18,951 nt of DNA from Synergistaceae bacterium (GTDB lineage: Bacteria > Synergistota > Synergistia > Synergistales > Aminobacteriaceae), in assembly GCA_009778055.1 (NCBI GenBank), contig WRKN01000023.1:1-18951 (forward strand), read 5' to 3'. The position numbers and the translations under genes are program-made. This document shows, piece by piece, positions 7,769-14,935 of the stretch; position 1 is the stretch's first letter, and the number at the start of each line of letters is the position of its first letter. The notes beneath the pieces were generated by a model. That model was not told the origin of the DNA and searched no databases. It saw only the letters and a list, made by a program, of their open reading frames with translations.

Positions 7769-8179
7769 TTGAAAACACACGAATCAGTCGAAAATTATCT
7801 GGAAACAATTTTAGTATTGAGCCGGAACGGTAATCCAGTGCGCTCGATTGACATCGTTAACGAGATTGGTTTCAGCAAGCCTAGCGTAAGCATAGCCATG
7901 AAAAATTTGCGAAATAAGGGATACATTGATATGGATTCCAGCGGTTATATTACGCTGACTGACAGCGGGCGCAAAATAGCGGAGTCTGTGTACGAGCGGC
8001 ATACGCTGTTATCCGATTGGCTTATATTTTTAGGGGTAGACGGGAAAACTGCCGCGCATGACGCTTGCAGAATGGAGCACAGCATGAGCGAGCAGAGTTT
8101 TGCGGCGTTAAAAAAACATGTATATGATTGGAAACGTAATGTTTATACGCAAAAAGACATCGACCAGGGAGCCTTATAA
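7769..8179 (+). CDS. DtxR/MntR-family metal-dependent transcriptional regulator
   Basis: The product has 136 residues: an N-terminal winged helix (about 1-65, with SIDIVNEIGFSKPSVSIAMKNLRNKGYI as the HTH) and a metal-binding dimerisation domain. It lacks the C-terminal SH3 domain of full DtxR, so its length is closer to MntR. I chose TTG 7769 because GGGAGG (7756-7761) is 7 bases upstream and residues KTHESVENYLETILVL match the usual family N-terminus. The longer frame from 7673 adds 32 unrelated residues and would start upstream of the promoter. Metal ligands can be read off by family alignment: H78, C100, E103 and H104. The CRMEH motif is DtxR-like (iron) rather than MntR-like, where Glu takes the Cys position. 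N9 replaces the Asp or Met ligand. It lies divergent from feoAB and probably controls it. Confidence 0.9.
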   Translation: MKTHESVENYLETILVLSRNGNPVRSIDIVNEIGFSKPSVSIAMKNLRNKGYIDMDSSGYITLTDSGRKIAESVYERHTLLSDWLIFLGVDGKTAAHDACRMEHSMSEQSFAALKKHVYDWKRNVYTQKDIDQGAL

Positions 8180-8228
8180 CCTGTTATCCTGTTATCCTGG
8201 CGATGAACCGAAGGAGGTACTATTCTGA

Positions 8229-8798
8229 ATGGGCATAATTTTAGCCGTAAACGGCAGTCCGCGAGAGGAAGGCAACACAGCGCGTATGCTGCAAACGGTA
8301 CTGGATGTCTGCGCCGGAGCCGGACATCGAACCGAACTGTATCAGGCAGGCGGCAGGGCCGTGCACGGCTGTACCGCCTGCGGCGACTGCGGCAGCCACG
8401 TCGGCCGATGCGCCATTGATGACTGGATGAACGAGTTATACCCCAAGACGGCGGAGGCCGATGCGATTCTGTTGGGTTCGCCTACCTATTTTGCCGACCT
8501 GACCCCGGAGCTGAAGGCGGTTATCGACCGCACGGGTTTTGTCTCCCGCCACGACGGTATGCGCTTCTCACGCAAAATCGGCGCCGGAGTCAGCGCCGTA
8601 CGCCGGGCGGGCAGTATTCATGTTCTGGATTCCATCAATCACTTTTTCCTGATCAACGACATGATCGTGCCCGGCAGCAGCTATTGGAATATGAGCCTGT
8701 CGCGGGACAGTGGCGAATATCAAAACGACGAAGAAGGCGTGAATACAATGAAGCGGTTAGGTGAAAACATTGTCTGGCTGCTGGAAAAACTGAGATAG
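8229..8798 (+). CDS. Iron-sulfur flavoprotein / NAD(P)H-dependent FMN reductase family
   Basis: This 189-residue product has a flavodoxin-like fold. The N-terminal strand and phosphate loop read ILAVNGSPREEGNTARML (residues 4-21) and the flavin-side loop reads LLGSPTYFADLTPELKAVIDRTGF. Between them lies C48-x2-C51-x2-C54-x6-C61, the compact cysteine motif that in archaeal and clostridial iron-sulfur flavoproteins holds a 4Fe-4S cluster. The protein therefore probably transfers electrons between an Fe-S centre and FMN; its partner is unknown. A strong AAGGAGG at 8211-8217 precedes the ATG by 11 bases. It follows the metal regulator by 49 bases and precedes hydE by 43, so it probably shares their transcript. 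Confidence 0.85.
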   Translation: MGIILAVNGSPREEGNTARMLQTVLDVCAGAGHRTELYQAGGRAVHGCTACGDCGSHVGRCAIDDWMNELYPKTAEADAILLGSPTYFADLTPELKAVIDRTGFVSRHDGMRFSRKIGAGVSAVRRAGSIHVLDSINHFFLINDMIVPGSSYWNMSLSRDSGEYQNDEEGVNTMKRLGENIVWLLEKLR

Positions 8799-8841
8799 AA
8801 CTGAGGTAAATCGCGGGCGGGCACAAAAACGGCGTTTCAAA

Positions 8842-9879
8842 ATGAGAGACTTGATAGACAAATTAACTGAGCGCCATACCCTTTCGCGGGATGAATTTAA
8901 AACGCTTTTGGCCTGCGACAGCCCGTATTTGTATGAGCGGGCGCGGGAGGCGCGGCGGCAGGTCTACGGCAGCCGTATTTTCATGCGCGGGCTGATAGAA
9001 ATTACAAGTTACTGTAAAAACAATTGCTATTACTGCGGATTGCGGCGCGACAACACAAACGCCGAACGGTACAGGCTGACCGGGGAGCAAATCCTGGCGT
9101 GCTGCAAGGCCGGGTATGATTTGGACTTCCGCACTTTCGTTTTACAGGGCGGCGAGGACGACTATTTCACCGACGACGTTCTGGCCGGGATAGTGCGGGA
9201 AATCAGAACGGCGTATCCTGACTGCGCCATTTCGCTTTCCATGGGCGAGCGTAGCTATGAAAGCTGCCGGCGCTTGTTTGACGCGGGGGCGGACAGGTAT
9301 CTGCTCAGGCATGAAACGGCGGATGACGCGCATTACAGCGCGCTTCATCCGCCTGAAATGTCTCTCGTAAACCGCAAAAAATGTCTGTGGGATTTGAAGA
9401 AAATCGGGTATCAGGTGGGCTGCGGGTTTATGGTCGGCTCCCCCGGCCAGACGCTTGACCATATTGTGGAGGATTTGCTGTTCATCGAGGAGTTAAAACC
9501 CGCAATGGTGGGGGTCGGGCCATTTATACCACATTCGTCCACCCCTTTCGCCTGTGAAAAACCGGGGAGTTTGCGCCTGACGCTGAATATCCTGGCGATC
9601 CTGCGTTTGATGAGCCCTAATTTATTGATTCCCGCCACCACGGCGCTTGGGACGATTGACGGCGCAGGGCGCGAGCTGGGGGTGCAGGCGGGGGCAAATG
9701 TGGTCATGCCCAACCTTTCCCCGGCTGAGGCGCGTAAAAAATATCTTTTATACGACAATAAAATCTGCACGGACGAGAGTTCCGCCGAATGCCGGTTTTG
9801 CATACAAAACCGTCTGAAAAGCATTGGCTACGAGATTGCCGTTTCGAGGGGCGATTATATCAGCCATGAGTTCGCTTAA
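8842..9879 (+). CDS. hydE: [FeFe]-hydrogenase maturation radical SAM enzyme HydE
   Basis: This 345-residue radical SAM protein takes part in building the dithiomethylamine-bridged 2Fe subcluster of the H-cluster. The SAM cluster motif is C58-x3-C62-x2-C65 within SYCKNNCYYCGLRR. The body carries FVLQGGED, SMGERSYE, RHETADDAHYSALHP and the VGPFIPHSSTPF stretch characteristic of HydE. A second set of cysteines, C309-x7-C317-x2-C320, matches the auxiliary cluster site known from the Thermotoga enzyme in spacing and position. No strong ribosome binding site is visible before the ATG. The gene overlaps hydF by 14 bases. HydG, the third maturase, is not in the window. BioB, PylB and ThiH are related families, but the N-terminal and C-terminal features favour HydE. 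Confidence 0.93.
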   Translation: MRDLIDKLTERHTLSRDEFKTLLACDSPYLYERAREARRQVYGSRIFMRGLIEITSYCKNNCYYCGLRRDNTNAERYRLTGEQILACCKAGYDLDFRTFVLQGGEDDYFTDDVLAGIVREIRTAYPDCAISLSMGERSYESCRRLFDAGADRYLLRHETADDAHYSALHPPEMSLVNRKKCLWDLKKIGYQVGCGFMVGSPGQTLDHIVEDLLFIEELKPAMVGVGPFIPHSSTPFACEKPGSLRLTLNILAILRLMSPNLLIPATTALGTIDGAGRELGVQAGANVVMPNLSPAEARKKYLLYDNKICTDESSAECRFCIQNRLKSIGYEIAVSRGDYISHEFA

Positions 9880-11092
9880 CGATACTCCGCGCGGCGAAAG
9901 GCTGCACATCGGAATTTTTGGAAAACGCAACGCGGGGAAATCAAGCCTGTTAAACGCAATCACCGGACAAGCCGCCGCGGTTGTTTCTCCGGTTAAGGGC
10001 ACGACCACCGATCCGGTATTCAAGGCTATGGAACTTTTACCCATCGGGCCTGTCGTGCTGATCGACACGCCCGGAATTGACGATTACGGCGAGCTTGGAG
10101 AGCTGCGGACAGAGAAAACCAAAGACGTACTGCGCAAAACAAATATCGCGCTTCTGGTGGTAGACACCTTGGAAGGGCTTGCGGATGAAGACGCGGAACT
10201 TATAAAGACCTTTGAGGAAATGGGCGTAAAATATTTAGTTGTCTACAACAAATCTGACCTGGCGGGGTTTGCCCCGGCAGGGCGCGCCTCGTCGGAAGGG
10301 TTTTTTGTCAGCGCGGTAACGGGCGAAAATATCGGCGCGTTAAAGGAAAAGATAGCTCAACTCAGCGGGCCGGAAGCGGAAACGCGGCGGCTGACCGCCG
10401 GCCTGCTAAGTCCGGGTGACGTGGTTGTGCTCGTTGTGCCGATTGACAGCGCGGCCCCAAAAGGCAGATTGATTCTTCCGCAGCAGCAGGTTATACGGGA
10501 CGTTCTGGATACCGGCGCTGTTTCTGTTGTCACACAGCCGGCGGGACTGGCTGATACGTTGAAAAAACTCAATAATCCTCCCTCGCTGGTTATCACCGAC
10601 AGCCAGGCGTTCGGGCAGGTTGCAAAAGAAACGCCGGGCGGCGTGCGGCTGACTTCTTTTTCCATTTTAATGGCGCGCTGTAAAGGCTCGTTTGAACAAG
10701 CCGTGCGCGGTGTAAAAGCGCTTGACGCCATCAAAGACGGCGATAAAATCCTTATCTCCGAAGGCTGCACGCACCATAAGCAGTGCGACGACATCGGAAC
10801 CGTGAAAATACCAAGATGGATCGAGAAGCATATCAGCCATACCGGCGCGAAGCCTGTGTATGAATTTTCCTCCGGCGGCGGCTTCCCGCATGATTTATCA
10901 AACTTCAAAATGATTATTCACTGCGGCGGGTGTATGCTTAACAACCGCGAAATGCTTTACCGCTGCCGCGCCGCCGAGGAAGCGGGCGTCCCCATGACAA
11001 ATTACGGCGTGGCCATCAGCCATATGGAGGGTATTTTAGAACGGTGCATAGCGCCGTTTAGCGAATTGGAGGAAAAACTCAGGCAGGCGTAA
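9866..11092 (+). CDS. hydF: [FeFe]-hydrogenase H-cluster maturation GTPase HydF
   Basis: HydF is the scaffold that assembles the 2Fe subcluster and delivers it to apo-hydrogenase. The 408-residue product has a G domain (P-loop GKRNAGKSS at 19-27, switch I TTTDP at 46-50, DTPG at 67-70, later YNKSD), a middle dimerisation domain and a C-terminal cluster domain. The last has C301-T-H303 and H352-C353-G-G-C356, the CxH...HCxxC pattern of HydF. I chose ATG 9866 because the homology begins there (RLHIGIFGKRNAGKS); the frame extends to 9824 but those 14 residues are only hydE read out of phase. Translation is coupled to hydE through the 14-base overlap. The stop codon falls in the loop of the terminator. 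Confidence 0.95.
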   Translation: MSSLNDTPRGERLHIGIFGKRNAGKSSLLNAITGQAAAVVSPVKGTTTDPVFKAMELLPIGPVVLIDTPGIDDYGELGELRTEKTKDVLRKTNIALLVVDTLEGLADEDAELIKTFEEMGVKYLVVYNKSDLAGFAPAGRASSEGFFVSAVTGENIGALKEKIAQLSGPEAETRRLTAGLLSPGDVVVLVVPIDSAAPKGRLILPQQQVIRDVLDTGAVSVVTQPAGLADTLKKLNNPPSLVITDSQAFGQVAKETPGGVRLTSFSILMARCKGSFEQAVRGVKALDAIKDGDKILISEGCTHHKQCDDIGTVKIPRWIEKHISHTGAKPVYEFSSGGGFPHDLSNFKMIIHCGGCMLNNREMLYRCRAAEEAGVPMTNYGVAISHMEGILERCIAPFSELEEKLRQA

Positions 11093-11108
11093 AATCGCCT
11101 GCTTTTTT
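11083..11108 (+). terminator. Intrinsic terminator of the hydEF operon
   Basis: GCAGGCG (11083-11089) pairs with CGCCTGC (11096-11102) around a 6-base loop and is followed directly by six T. The loop begins with the hydF stop codon, so the terminator sits partly inside the gene. Confidence 0.9.
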
Positions 11109-11143
11109 GCTCCCACGCACTGATTACTACGCTTAAGACCCTC

Positions 11144-11172
11144 TTGACTTGTGTGTCCATGCGGGATACATT
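11144..11172 (+). promoter_or_regulatory. Promoter of the toxin-antitoxin operon
   Basis: TTGACT (11144-11149), a 17-base spacer and TACATT (11167-11172) match the consensus at 5 and 4 of 6 positions. Transcription would begin close to 11179, where the ribosome binding site of the antitoxin gene also begins, giving an unusually short leader of about 13 bases. Confidence 0.6.
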
Positions 11173-11191
11173 ATTTATGGAGGTGAAGACA

Positions 11192-11488
11192 ATGCCAAAC
11201 GTTGTTTTACAAAATGAACTTAGAAGCGCCAATATCCGCGCCCGCGTTCCCGAAGAAATTAAGCGCCGATGGCAGGACGCCGCATTTATGCGCGGACAAA
11301 CCCTGACGGACTTTTTAATCGTGGCCGCCAACAAGGAAACGGCGGAAACATTTTTGGAAAACGAACATATTGAGCTTTCTCAACGAGACAAGGTTCAATT
11401 AGCCGAAATGCTTTCAAGACCTCCCAGAGTAAACGAAGCCATGTGGAAGGCAATGCAGAAACGCCTCGAAAACATGACGGAAACCTAA
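11192..11488 (+). CDS. TacA-like type II antitoxin (DUF1778, ribbon-helix-helix)
   Basis: This 98-residue protein has an N-terminal RHH segment reading NIRARVPEEIKRRWQDAAFM, then RGQTLTDFLIVAANKE, followed by a polar C-terminal tail expected to wrap around the toxin. That is the layout of DUF1778 antitoxins paired with acetyltransferase toxins. I chose ATG 11192 because GGAGGTG (11179-11185) stands 6 bases upstream; the frame is open from 11144 but that region is the promoter. The toxin gene starts on the base after its stop codon. As in the family, it probably represses its own promoter together with the toxin. Confidence 0.88.
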   Translation: MPNVVLQNELRSANIRARVPEEIKRRWQDAAFMRGQTLTDFLIVAANKETAETFLENEHIELSQRDKVQLAEMLSRPPRVNEAMWKAMQKRLENMTET

Positions 11489-11998
11489 ATGGACTACGTT
11501 ATAGTTTCTTATGAGAATTCGTACGTCAAAGACGGGTTTGACTGCGGTATAGCCGAATTGAACCAATATCTTCTTCGGCAGGCCGGGCAAGATGTTCGCA
11601 AATATTATGCCATCCTGTTTGTGGCCGTAGAAAGCGCCACGAGCAAAATCATAGGTTATTACACATTGGCCAATACAAGCGTAAACCTTGACGACGTTCC
11701 ATCTGCTTTGCGTAAAAAACTGCCTAAATATGCGGCAGTTCCGGCTATTCGTTTAGGGCGTCTGGCTGTTGACGTCACGGCACAAGGATATGGCGTAGGC
11801 GCTCAATTACTGGCAGACGCCGCCATCAGAAGCGTACTTAATGTTTCCGCTTGGGCATTCATGACGGTTGACGCTAAGGATAGCAAGGCTTGCGCTTTTT
11901 ATAAGAAATTTGGCTTCGATTCCCTGCTCGACGACGAGCGGCATTTATATATTTCGCGTCAGGACCTGGAAGCCAACTTTCTGCGCTCAAAAGCTTAA
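11489..11998 (+). CDS. TacT-like GNAT acetyltransferase toxin
   Basis: The product has 169 residues and a single GNAT domain. The acetyl-CoA binding segment is RLAVDVTAQGYGVGAQLL, with Q99-x2-G102-x-G104, and the conserved catalytic-type tyrosine is Y138 in ACAFYKKFGF. The N-terminus (FDCGIAELNQYL) is typical of TacT/AtaT-type toxins, which acetylate the amino group of charged tRNA and stop translation. The ATG follows the antitoxin stop with no gap, so translation is coupled. Its stop overlaps the stop of the convergent gene by three to four bases. All key residues are present, so the toxin is probably active. The toxin role rests on family membership and pairing. Confidence 0.88.
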   Translation: MDYVIVSYENSYVKDGFDCGIAELNQYLLRQAGQDVRKYYAILFVAVESATSKIIGYYTLANTSVNLDDVPSALRKKLPKYAAVPAIRLGRLAVDVTAQGYGVGAQLLADAAIRSVLNVSAWAFMTVDAKDSKACAFYKKFGFDSLLDDERHLYISRQDLEANFLRSKA

Positions 11999-12966
11999 TA
12001 CAGCAGGCTGCGGATGTCCACGGGATTTTCGATCATGCCGTTTTCCAGCATGAAATCTTGGGTGCGCTTCAAAGCCTCGATGTCGGACTCTGAAATCTCG
12101 GCCCTGAAGTCATACATGGGGAACATCTCCGTAACGGCGCTTATATCCAGCCCCGTTTCCCTCGCTGAAATCTCCAGCGCTTCATCATTGTTGCGCGTCA
12201 TCCAGGCCAATGTGGCGCGCTGCGCCTGGAGAAACGCCTCCGCCAGTTCGGGATGCCGCTCGTAAAAACGCCCTGTGACGGCGTTGACAATGGTTGCGTC
12301 TATCAGCCCCTCGCCTGTGGCAATGACAAAGTACCCCGCCTGTTCGGCGCCGTAAGCAACAGGCCCCGCCAAAAGCGCGGCGTCCACATGCCCCGCGGCC
12401 AGCGCCGCTTGAGATAAAAGGATATCCATGTGCAGAAAGTTGACGTCATCTTCCGTAAGCCCCGCCGTATTAAGGTAGGCCAGCAGCATTTGATGCAAAA
12501 TAGTACCCTTGGGTCCGGCGACTTTTTTGCCCGCAAGACCGGCGGCGGACTTTATGCTTTCATCCGCTGTGAACAGGCGAAACGCGGCGGGGGATCGGCT
12601 GTACGCGCTTACAATTCGGATATCCGCTCCATTGGCGGCGGATAAAATGACTGACGCCGCGCCCACCGCGTGTAAAAATTGAATACTGCCCGCAGCCAAA
12701 GCCTGGGTCTGCTCCGGTCCGGTGGTCAGATTAAAATACTCGACATCCAGGCCGAACGGGGAAAACGCCTCGGCGAAAAAACCGCGCTCACGCTCGACAA
12801 TAGAAGGGACGTTGAGGGGAGACGTGACATAAGTCACCGCTATCGAGCGTAAGCCGGAATAATCCTTACCTGGTTTGCCGGTCCTCGCGGCGCTGCCGGT
12901 AAATAACAAAACGGCGCACGCGGCACATGACACAGCGAGCAGCGCAGATAAAATTTTTTTGATCAT
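11995..12966 (-). CDS. ABC transporter substrate-binding protein (NrtA/SsuA/TauA-like), orphan
   Basis: This 323-residue exported protein starts with a signal sequence (KK, then a hydrophobic run with two cysteines near residues 14 and 17 but no clean lipobox). The mature part has the two-lobe periplasmic-binding fold of the nitrate/sulfonate/taurine or NMT1 group: SIAVTYVTSPLNVPSIVERERGFF at its start, then VEYFNLTTGPEQTQALAAGSIQF and VAGPKGTILHQMLLAYL. This group binds small anions, thiamine precursors and similar compounds; the ligand here cannot be told. No permease or ATPase gene lies nearby, so it must borrow a transporter encoded elsewhere. Its start overlaps the upstream dipeptidase stop by four bases (ATGA), indicating a two-gene operon and suggesting a ligand linked to cell-wall peptides, which is inference. 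Confidence 0.82.
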   Translation of the reverse strand: MIKKILSALLAVSCAACAVLLFTGSAARTGKPGKDYSGLRSIAVTYVTSPLNVPSIVERERGFFAEAFSPFGLDVEYFNLTTGPEQTQALAAGSIQFLHAVGAASVILSAANGADIRIVSAYSRSPAAFRLFTADESIKSAAGLAGKKVAGPKGTILHQMLLAYLNTAGLTEDDVNFLHMDILLSQAALAAGHVDAALLAGPVAYGAEQAGYFVIATGEGLIDATIVNAVTGRFYERHPELAEAFLQAQRATLAWMTRNNDEALEISARETGLDISAVTEMFPMYDFRAEISESDIEALKRTQDFMLENGMIENPVDIRSLLY

Positions 12967-13694
12967 TTCACCTGAAACTTAAAATACGTGTCGGGGAACG
13001 GCTCGTCAATCAGGGTATAATGCCACCATTCCTCGTCGTACGGTCTGAATCCCGCCTTTTCCATCGCGTTTTTCAGAATAAGCCTGTTGCTTGCCTGCTC
13101 GTCTGTAATAAGGTTCGTTCCGTGGTGTGACTCAAGCCCGAAAAAATCAAAAGGCGAACCCATGTCCACTTCTTTGCCCGTCCGCATGTCCACGATTGTC
13201 AGGTCGACCGTGCTGCCCCTGGAATGGCCGGAGCGCTCCGCAATATAGCCGTCGGGAATCAACCGGCTTTTTTCGACGTCGGGATAGAAGTATTCCTTTG
13301 TCAAAACGTCGCTCTCGTCTTTCGCCCAGCGCATAAAGTGATCGACCGCGCCCTGGGGCCTGTAAGCGTCAAAGATTTTTACGGCATACCCCTGCTCCCG
13401 TAAGCTGTCGCCGGCTTGCTTCAGGGCGTCGGCGGCCCGGACGCTCAGTATGGCGACCGGGGACATGTAGTCGTCAACGCGCACGCCGAGAAAATTATAG
13501 GTACTGTAATACCGTATTTCCAAAATTGCGTCCGGCATAACGTCCGTCACGTAGGCAAAACCGTCGGGCAAAGCCGGCGCCTCCTGCGCGGCATACGCGG
13601 TATGCGCTTTCAAAAAGCCCGCCGGCAAAAATGAAACGAGCGAGAGGACTGCCAGCATCAGTACGGTAAAACGACGATCTTTTCGCAAAAACAT
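12963..13694 (-). CDS. VanX/DdpX-type D-alanyl-D-alanine dipeptidase (peptidase M15D), exported
   Basis: This 243-residue zinc dipeptidase has a signal peptide (residues 1 to about 35, cleavage likely at TAYAA). The family motifs are complete: DAYRP (R112, transition-state arginine), SGHSRGSTVD with zinc ligands H157 and D164, and EEWWHY with catalytic E222 and zinc ligand H225. The enzyme splits D-Ala-D-Ala. In VanX this removes a wall precursor in the cytoplasm; a secreted form such as this one more likely scavenges dipeptide from wall turnover. It is first in an operon with the substrate-binding protein. GAGGAGGT precedes the ATG. No vanA or vanH gene is nearby, so vancomycin resistance is not indicated. 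Confidence 0.92.
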   Translation of the reverse strand: MFLRKDRRFTVLMLAVLSLVSFLPAGFLKAHTAYAAQEAPALPDGFAYVTDVMPDAILEIRYYSTYNFLGVRVDDYMSPVAILSVRAADALKQAGDSLREQGYAVKIFDAYRPQGAVDHFMRWAKDESDVLTKEYFYPDVEKSRLIPDGYIAERSGHSRGSTVDLTIVDMRTGKEVDMGSPFDFFGLESHHGTNLITDEQASNRLILKNAMEKAGFRPYDEEWWHYTLIDEPFPDTYFKFQVK

Positions 13695-13728
13695 TACAAG
13701 ACCTCCTCTGTTTTTTTGTCTGCAATGT

Positions 13729-13734
13729 ATTATA
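13729..13734 (-). promoter_or_regulatory. -10 box of the dipeptidase operon
   Basis: On the minus strand this is a perfect TATAAT, 34 bases before the dipeptidase ATG. The -35 position 17 bases upstream (CTCATA) is poor, which would fit a promoter that needs an activator at the adjacent palindrome. Confidence 0.5.
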
Positions 13735-13756
13735 TTAAAAATTTCGGATGGTATGA

Positions 13757-13773
13757 GGTAACTGAAAGTTACC
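13757..13773. promoter_or_regulatory. Palindrome between divergent dipeptidase and LD-carboxypeptidase genes, candidate operator
   Basis: GGTAACT (13757-13763) and AGTTACC (13767-13773) are exact complements with a 3-base spacer. The site abuts the weak -35 position of the dipeptidase promoter and lies 79 bases before the start of the divergent LD-carboxypeptidase. One regulator could control both. The regulator is not in the window. Confidence 0.5.
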
Positions 13774-13851
13774 CCATTTATGGACTTTATAGACGGGAGC
13801 GGCGGCGGGGTTTGATAAAATTGTTAACAGAAAACATATGGAGGTTCGGCT

Positions 13852-14910
13852 ATGAAAACAGGAGCGCTGCGGAATGTTATTCTTTTCCTGACGTTATGCG
13901 CCGTCTTTTTGTCAAATCTTTTCGCCGTAGGTTGGTACTACTATGCGGTATATAACGATAACGCGGCGCCGGACGCAGACATTGACGCAGTCGTCCCGTC
14001 GGCGCTTAAAACAGGCGACAAGGTGGGAATTGCCGCGCCTGCCGGCAGGGCGCGGCCTCAAAGGCTTCAGCTCGCCGTTGATTTTTTGACGGAAAAAGGG
14101 TTCGAGGTCGTTGTAGCCGACAATATCGACGCTGACACCGAATACGGAATCGGGGACGGAAGCGAACAGGCGCGCGCCGACGCTTTTAACGCGCTCGCGC
14201 GGGATTCTGACATTAAGGCGATTTTTTGCCTGCGCGGCGGGTATGGCTCTATGCACCTTCTGCGGGATATAGACTACGAGGCGCTCAGGCAAAATAAACC
14301 GATAATCGTCGGCTACAGCGATATTACCGCGCTGCAGGCGGCTGTCTTTCAGAAAACGGGACTCGTTACGTTTCATGGCCCCATGCTGTCGCCCAATTAC
14401 GGACAGCAAGAGTCTTTTGACCTGCTGTTTGACATGTTGACGGAGCCGAAAGACGGTTTCCCTCTTAACAATATAAACGGCACGGCGTTTTCCGTGTTTT
14501 CCGCGGGAAACGAGGGAACGGCGGAAGGAGTCATTGTGGGAGGCAATATGACGCTGATAAATTCTTTGATGGGCACGGAATATGAGATAGACCTCAAAGA
14601 CAAAATCCTGTTCATCGAGGAATTGGACGAGGCTCCGTACCGGCTCCACCGATATATGTGGCAGCTTAAACTGGCGGGCAAGCTGGACGAGGCCGCCGCT
14701 TTCGTGATAGGCGACATTTTGCCGGACAAAGAGTACAGCGACCCTGAAATATCGCTCAAGGTCATCTTTGAGGTGCTGAAGGATGTAACCGTGCCTATTT
14801 TATACAACGTCCGCGCCGGACACGGCAAAAACCCGCTTACCATTCCCATAGGCGCCAGGGTCAGGATCGACGCAAACGAGATAACGGTAATACAAAGAGT
14901 AGTGGATTGA
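13852..14910 (+). CDS. LD-carboxypeptidase (peptidase S66, LdcA/MccF family) with N-terminal membrane anchor
   Basis: The product has 352 residues. A hydrophobic helix (about 9-30) comes first, so the enzyme is exported or anchored, unlike cytoplasmic LdcA of E. coli. The S66 domain starts near residue 50 (LKTGDKVGIAAPAG). The nucleophile is S156 in GYSD, the catalytic Glu is in FIEELDEAPYRLHR (about 255-260) and the His is H324 in GHGKNPLTIPIG. The family cleaves the peptide bond before the terminal D-Ala of murein tetrapeptides; MccF members instead inactivate microcin C, but muropeptide trimming is likelier beside a D-Ala-D-Ala dipeptidase. GGAGG (13840-13844) precedes the ATG by 7 bases. 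Confidence 0.92.
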   Translation: MKTGALRNVILFLTLCAVFLSNLFAVGWYYYAVYNDNAAPDADIDAVVPSALKTGDKVGIAAPAGRARPQRLQLAVDFLTEKGFEVVVADNIDADTEYGIGDGSEQARADAFNALARDSDIKAIFCLRGGYGSMHLLRDIDYEALRQNKPIIVGYSDITALQAAVFQKTGLVTFHGPMLSPNYGQQESFDLLFDMLTEPKDGFPLNNINGTAFSVFSAGNEGTAEGVIVGGNMTLINSLMGTEYEIDLKDKILFIEELDEAPYRLHRYMWQLKLAGKLDEAAAFVIGDILPDKEYSDPEISLKVIFEVLKDVTVPILYNVRAGHGKNPLTIPIGARVRIDANEITVIQRVVD

Positions 14911-14935
14911 AATGAGCGGAGGACCGCCGGGCCTC

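Noticed and set aside
8180..8195. Tandem repeat of CCTGTTAT
   Set aside because: Two copies of eight bases in a short intergenic gap are too few to treat as a functional repeat.
12963..13694. Vancomycin resistance gene cluster
   Set aside because: The VanX-like enzyme is secreted and has no vanH, vanA, vanR or vanS neighbours; wall-peptide turnover is the simpler reading.
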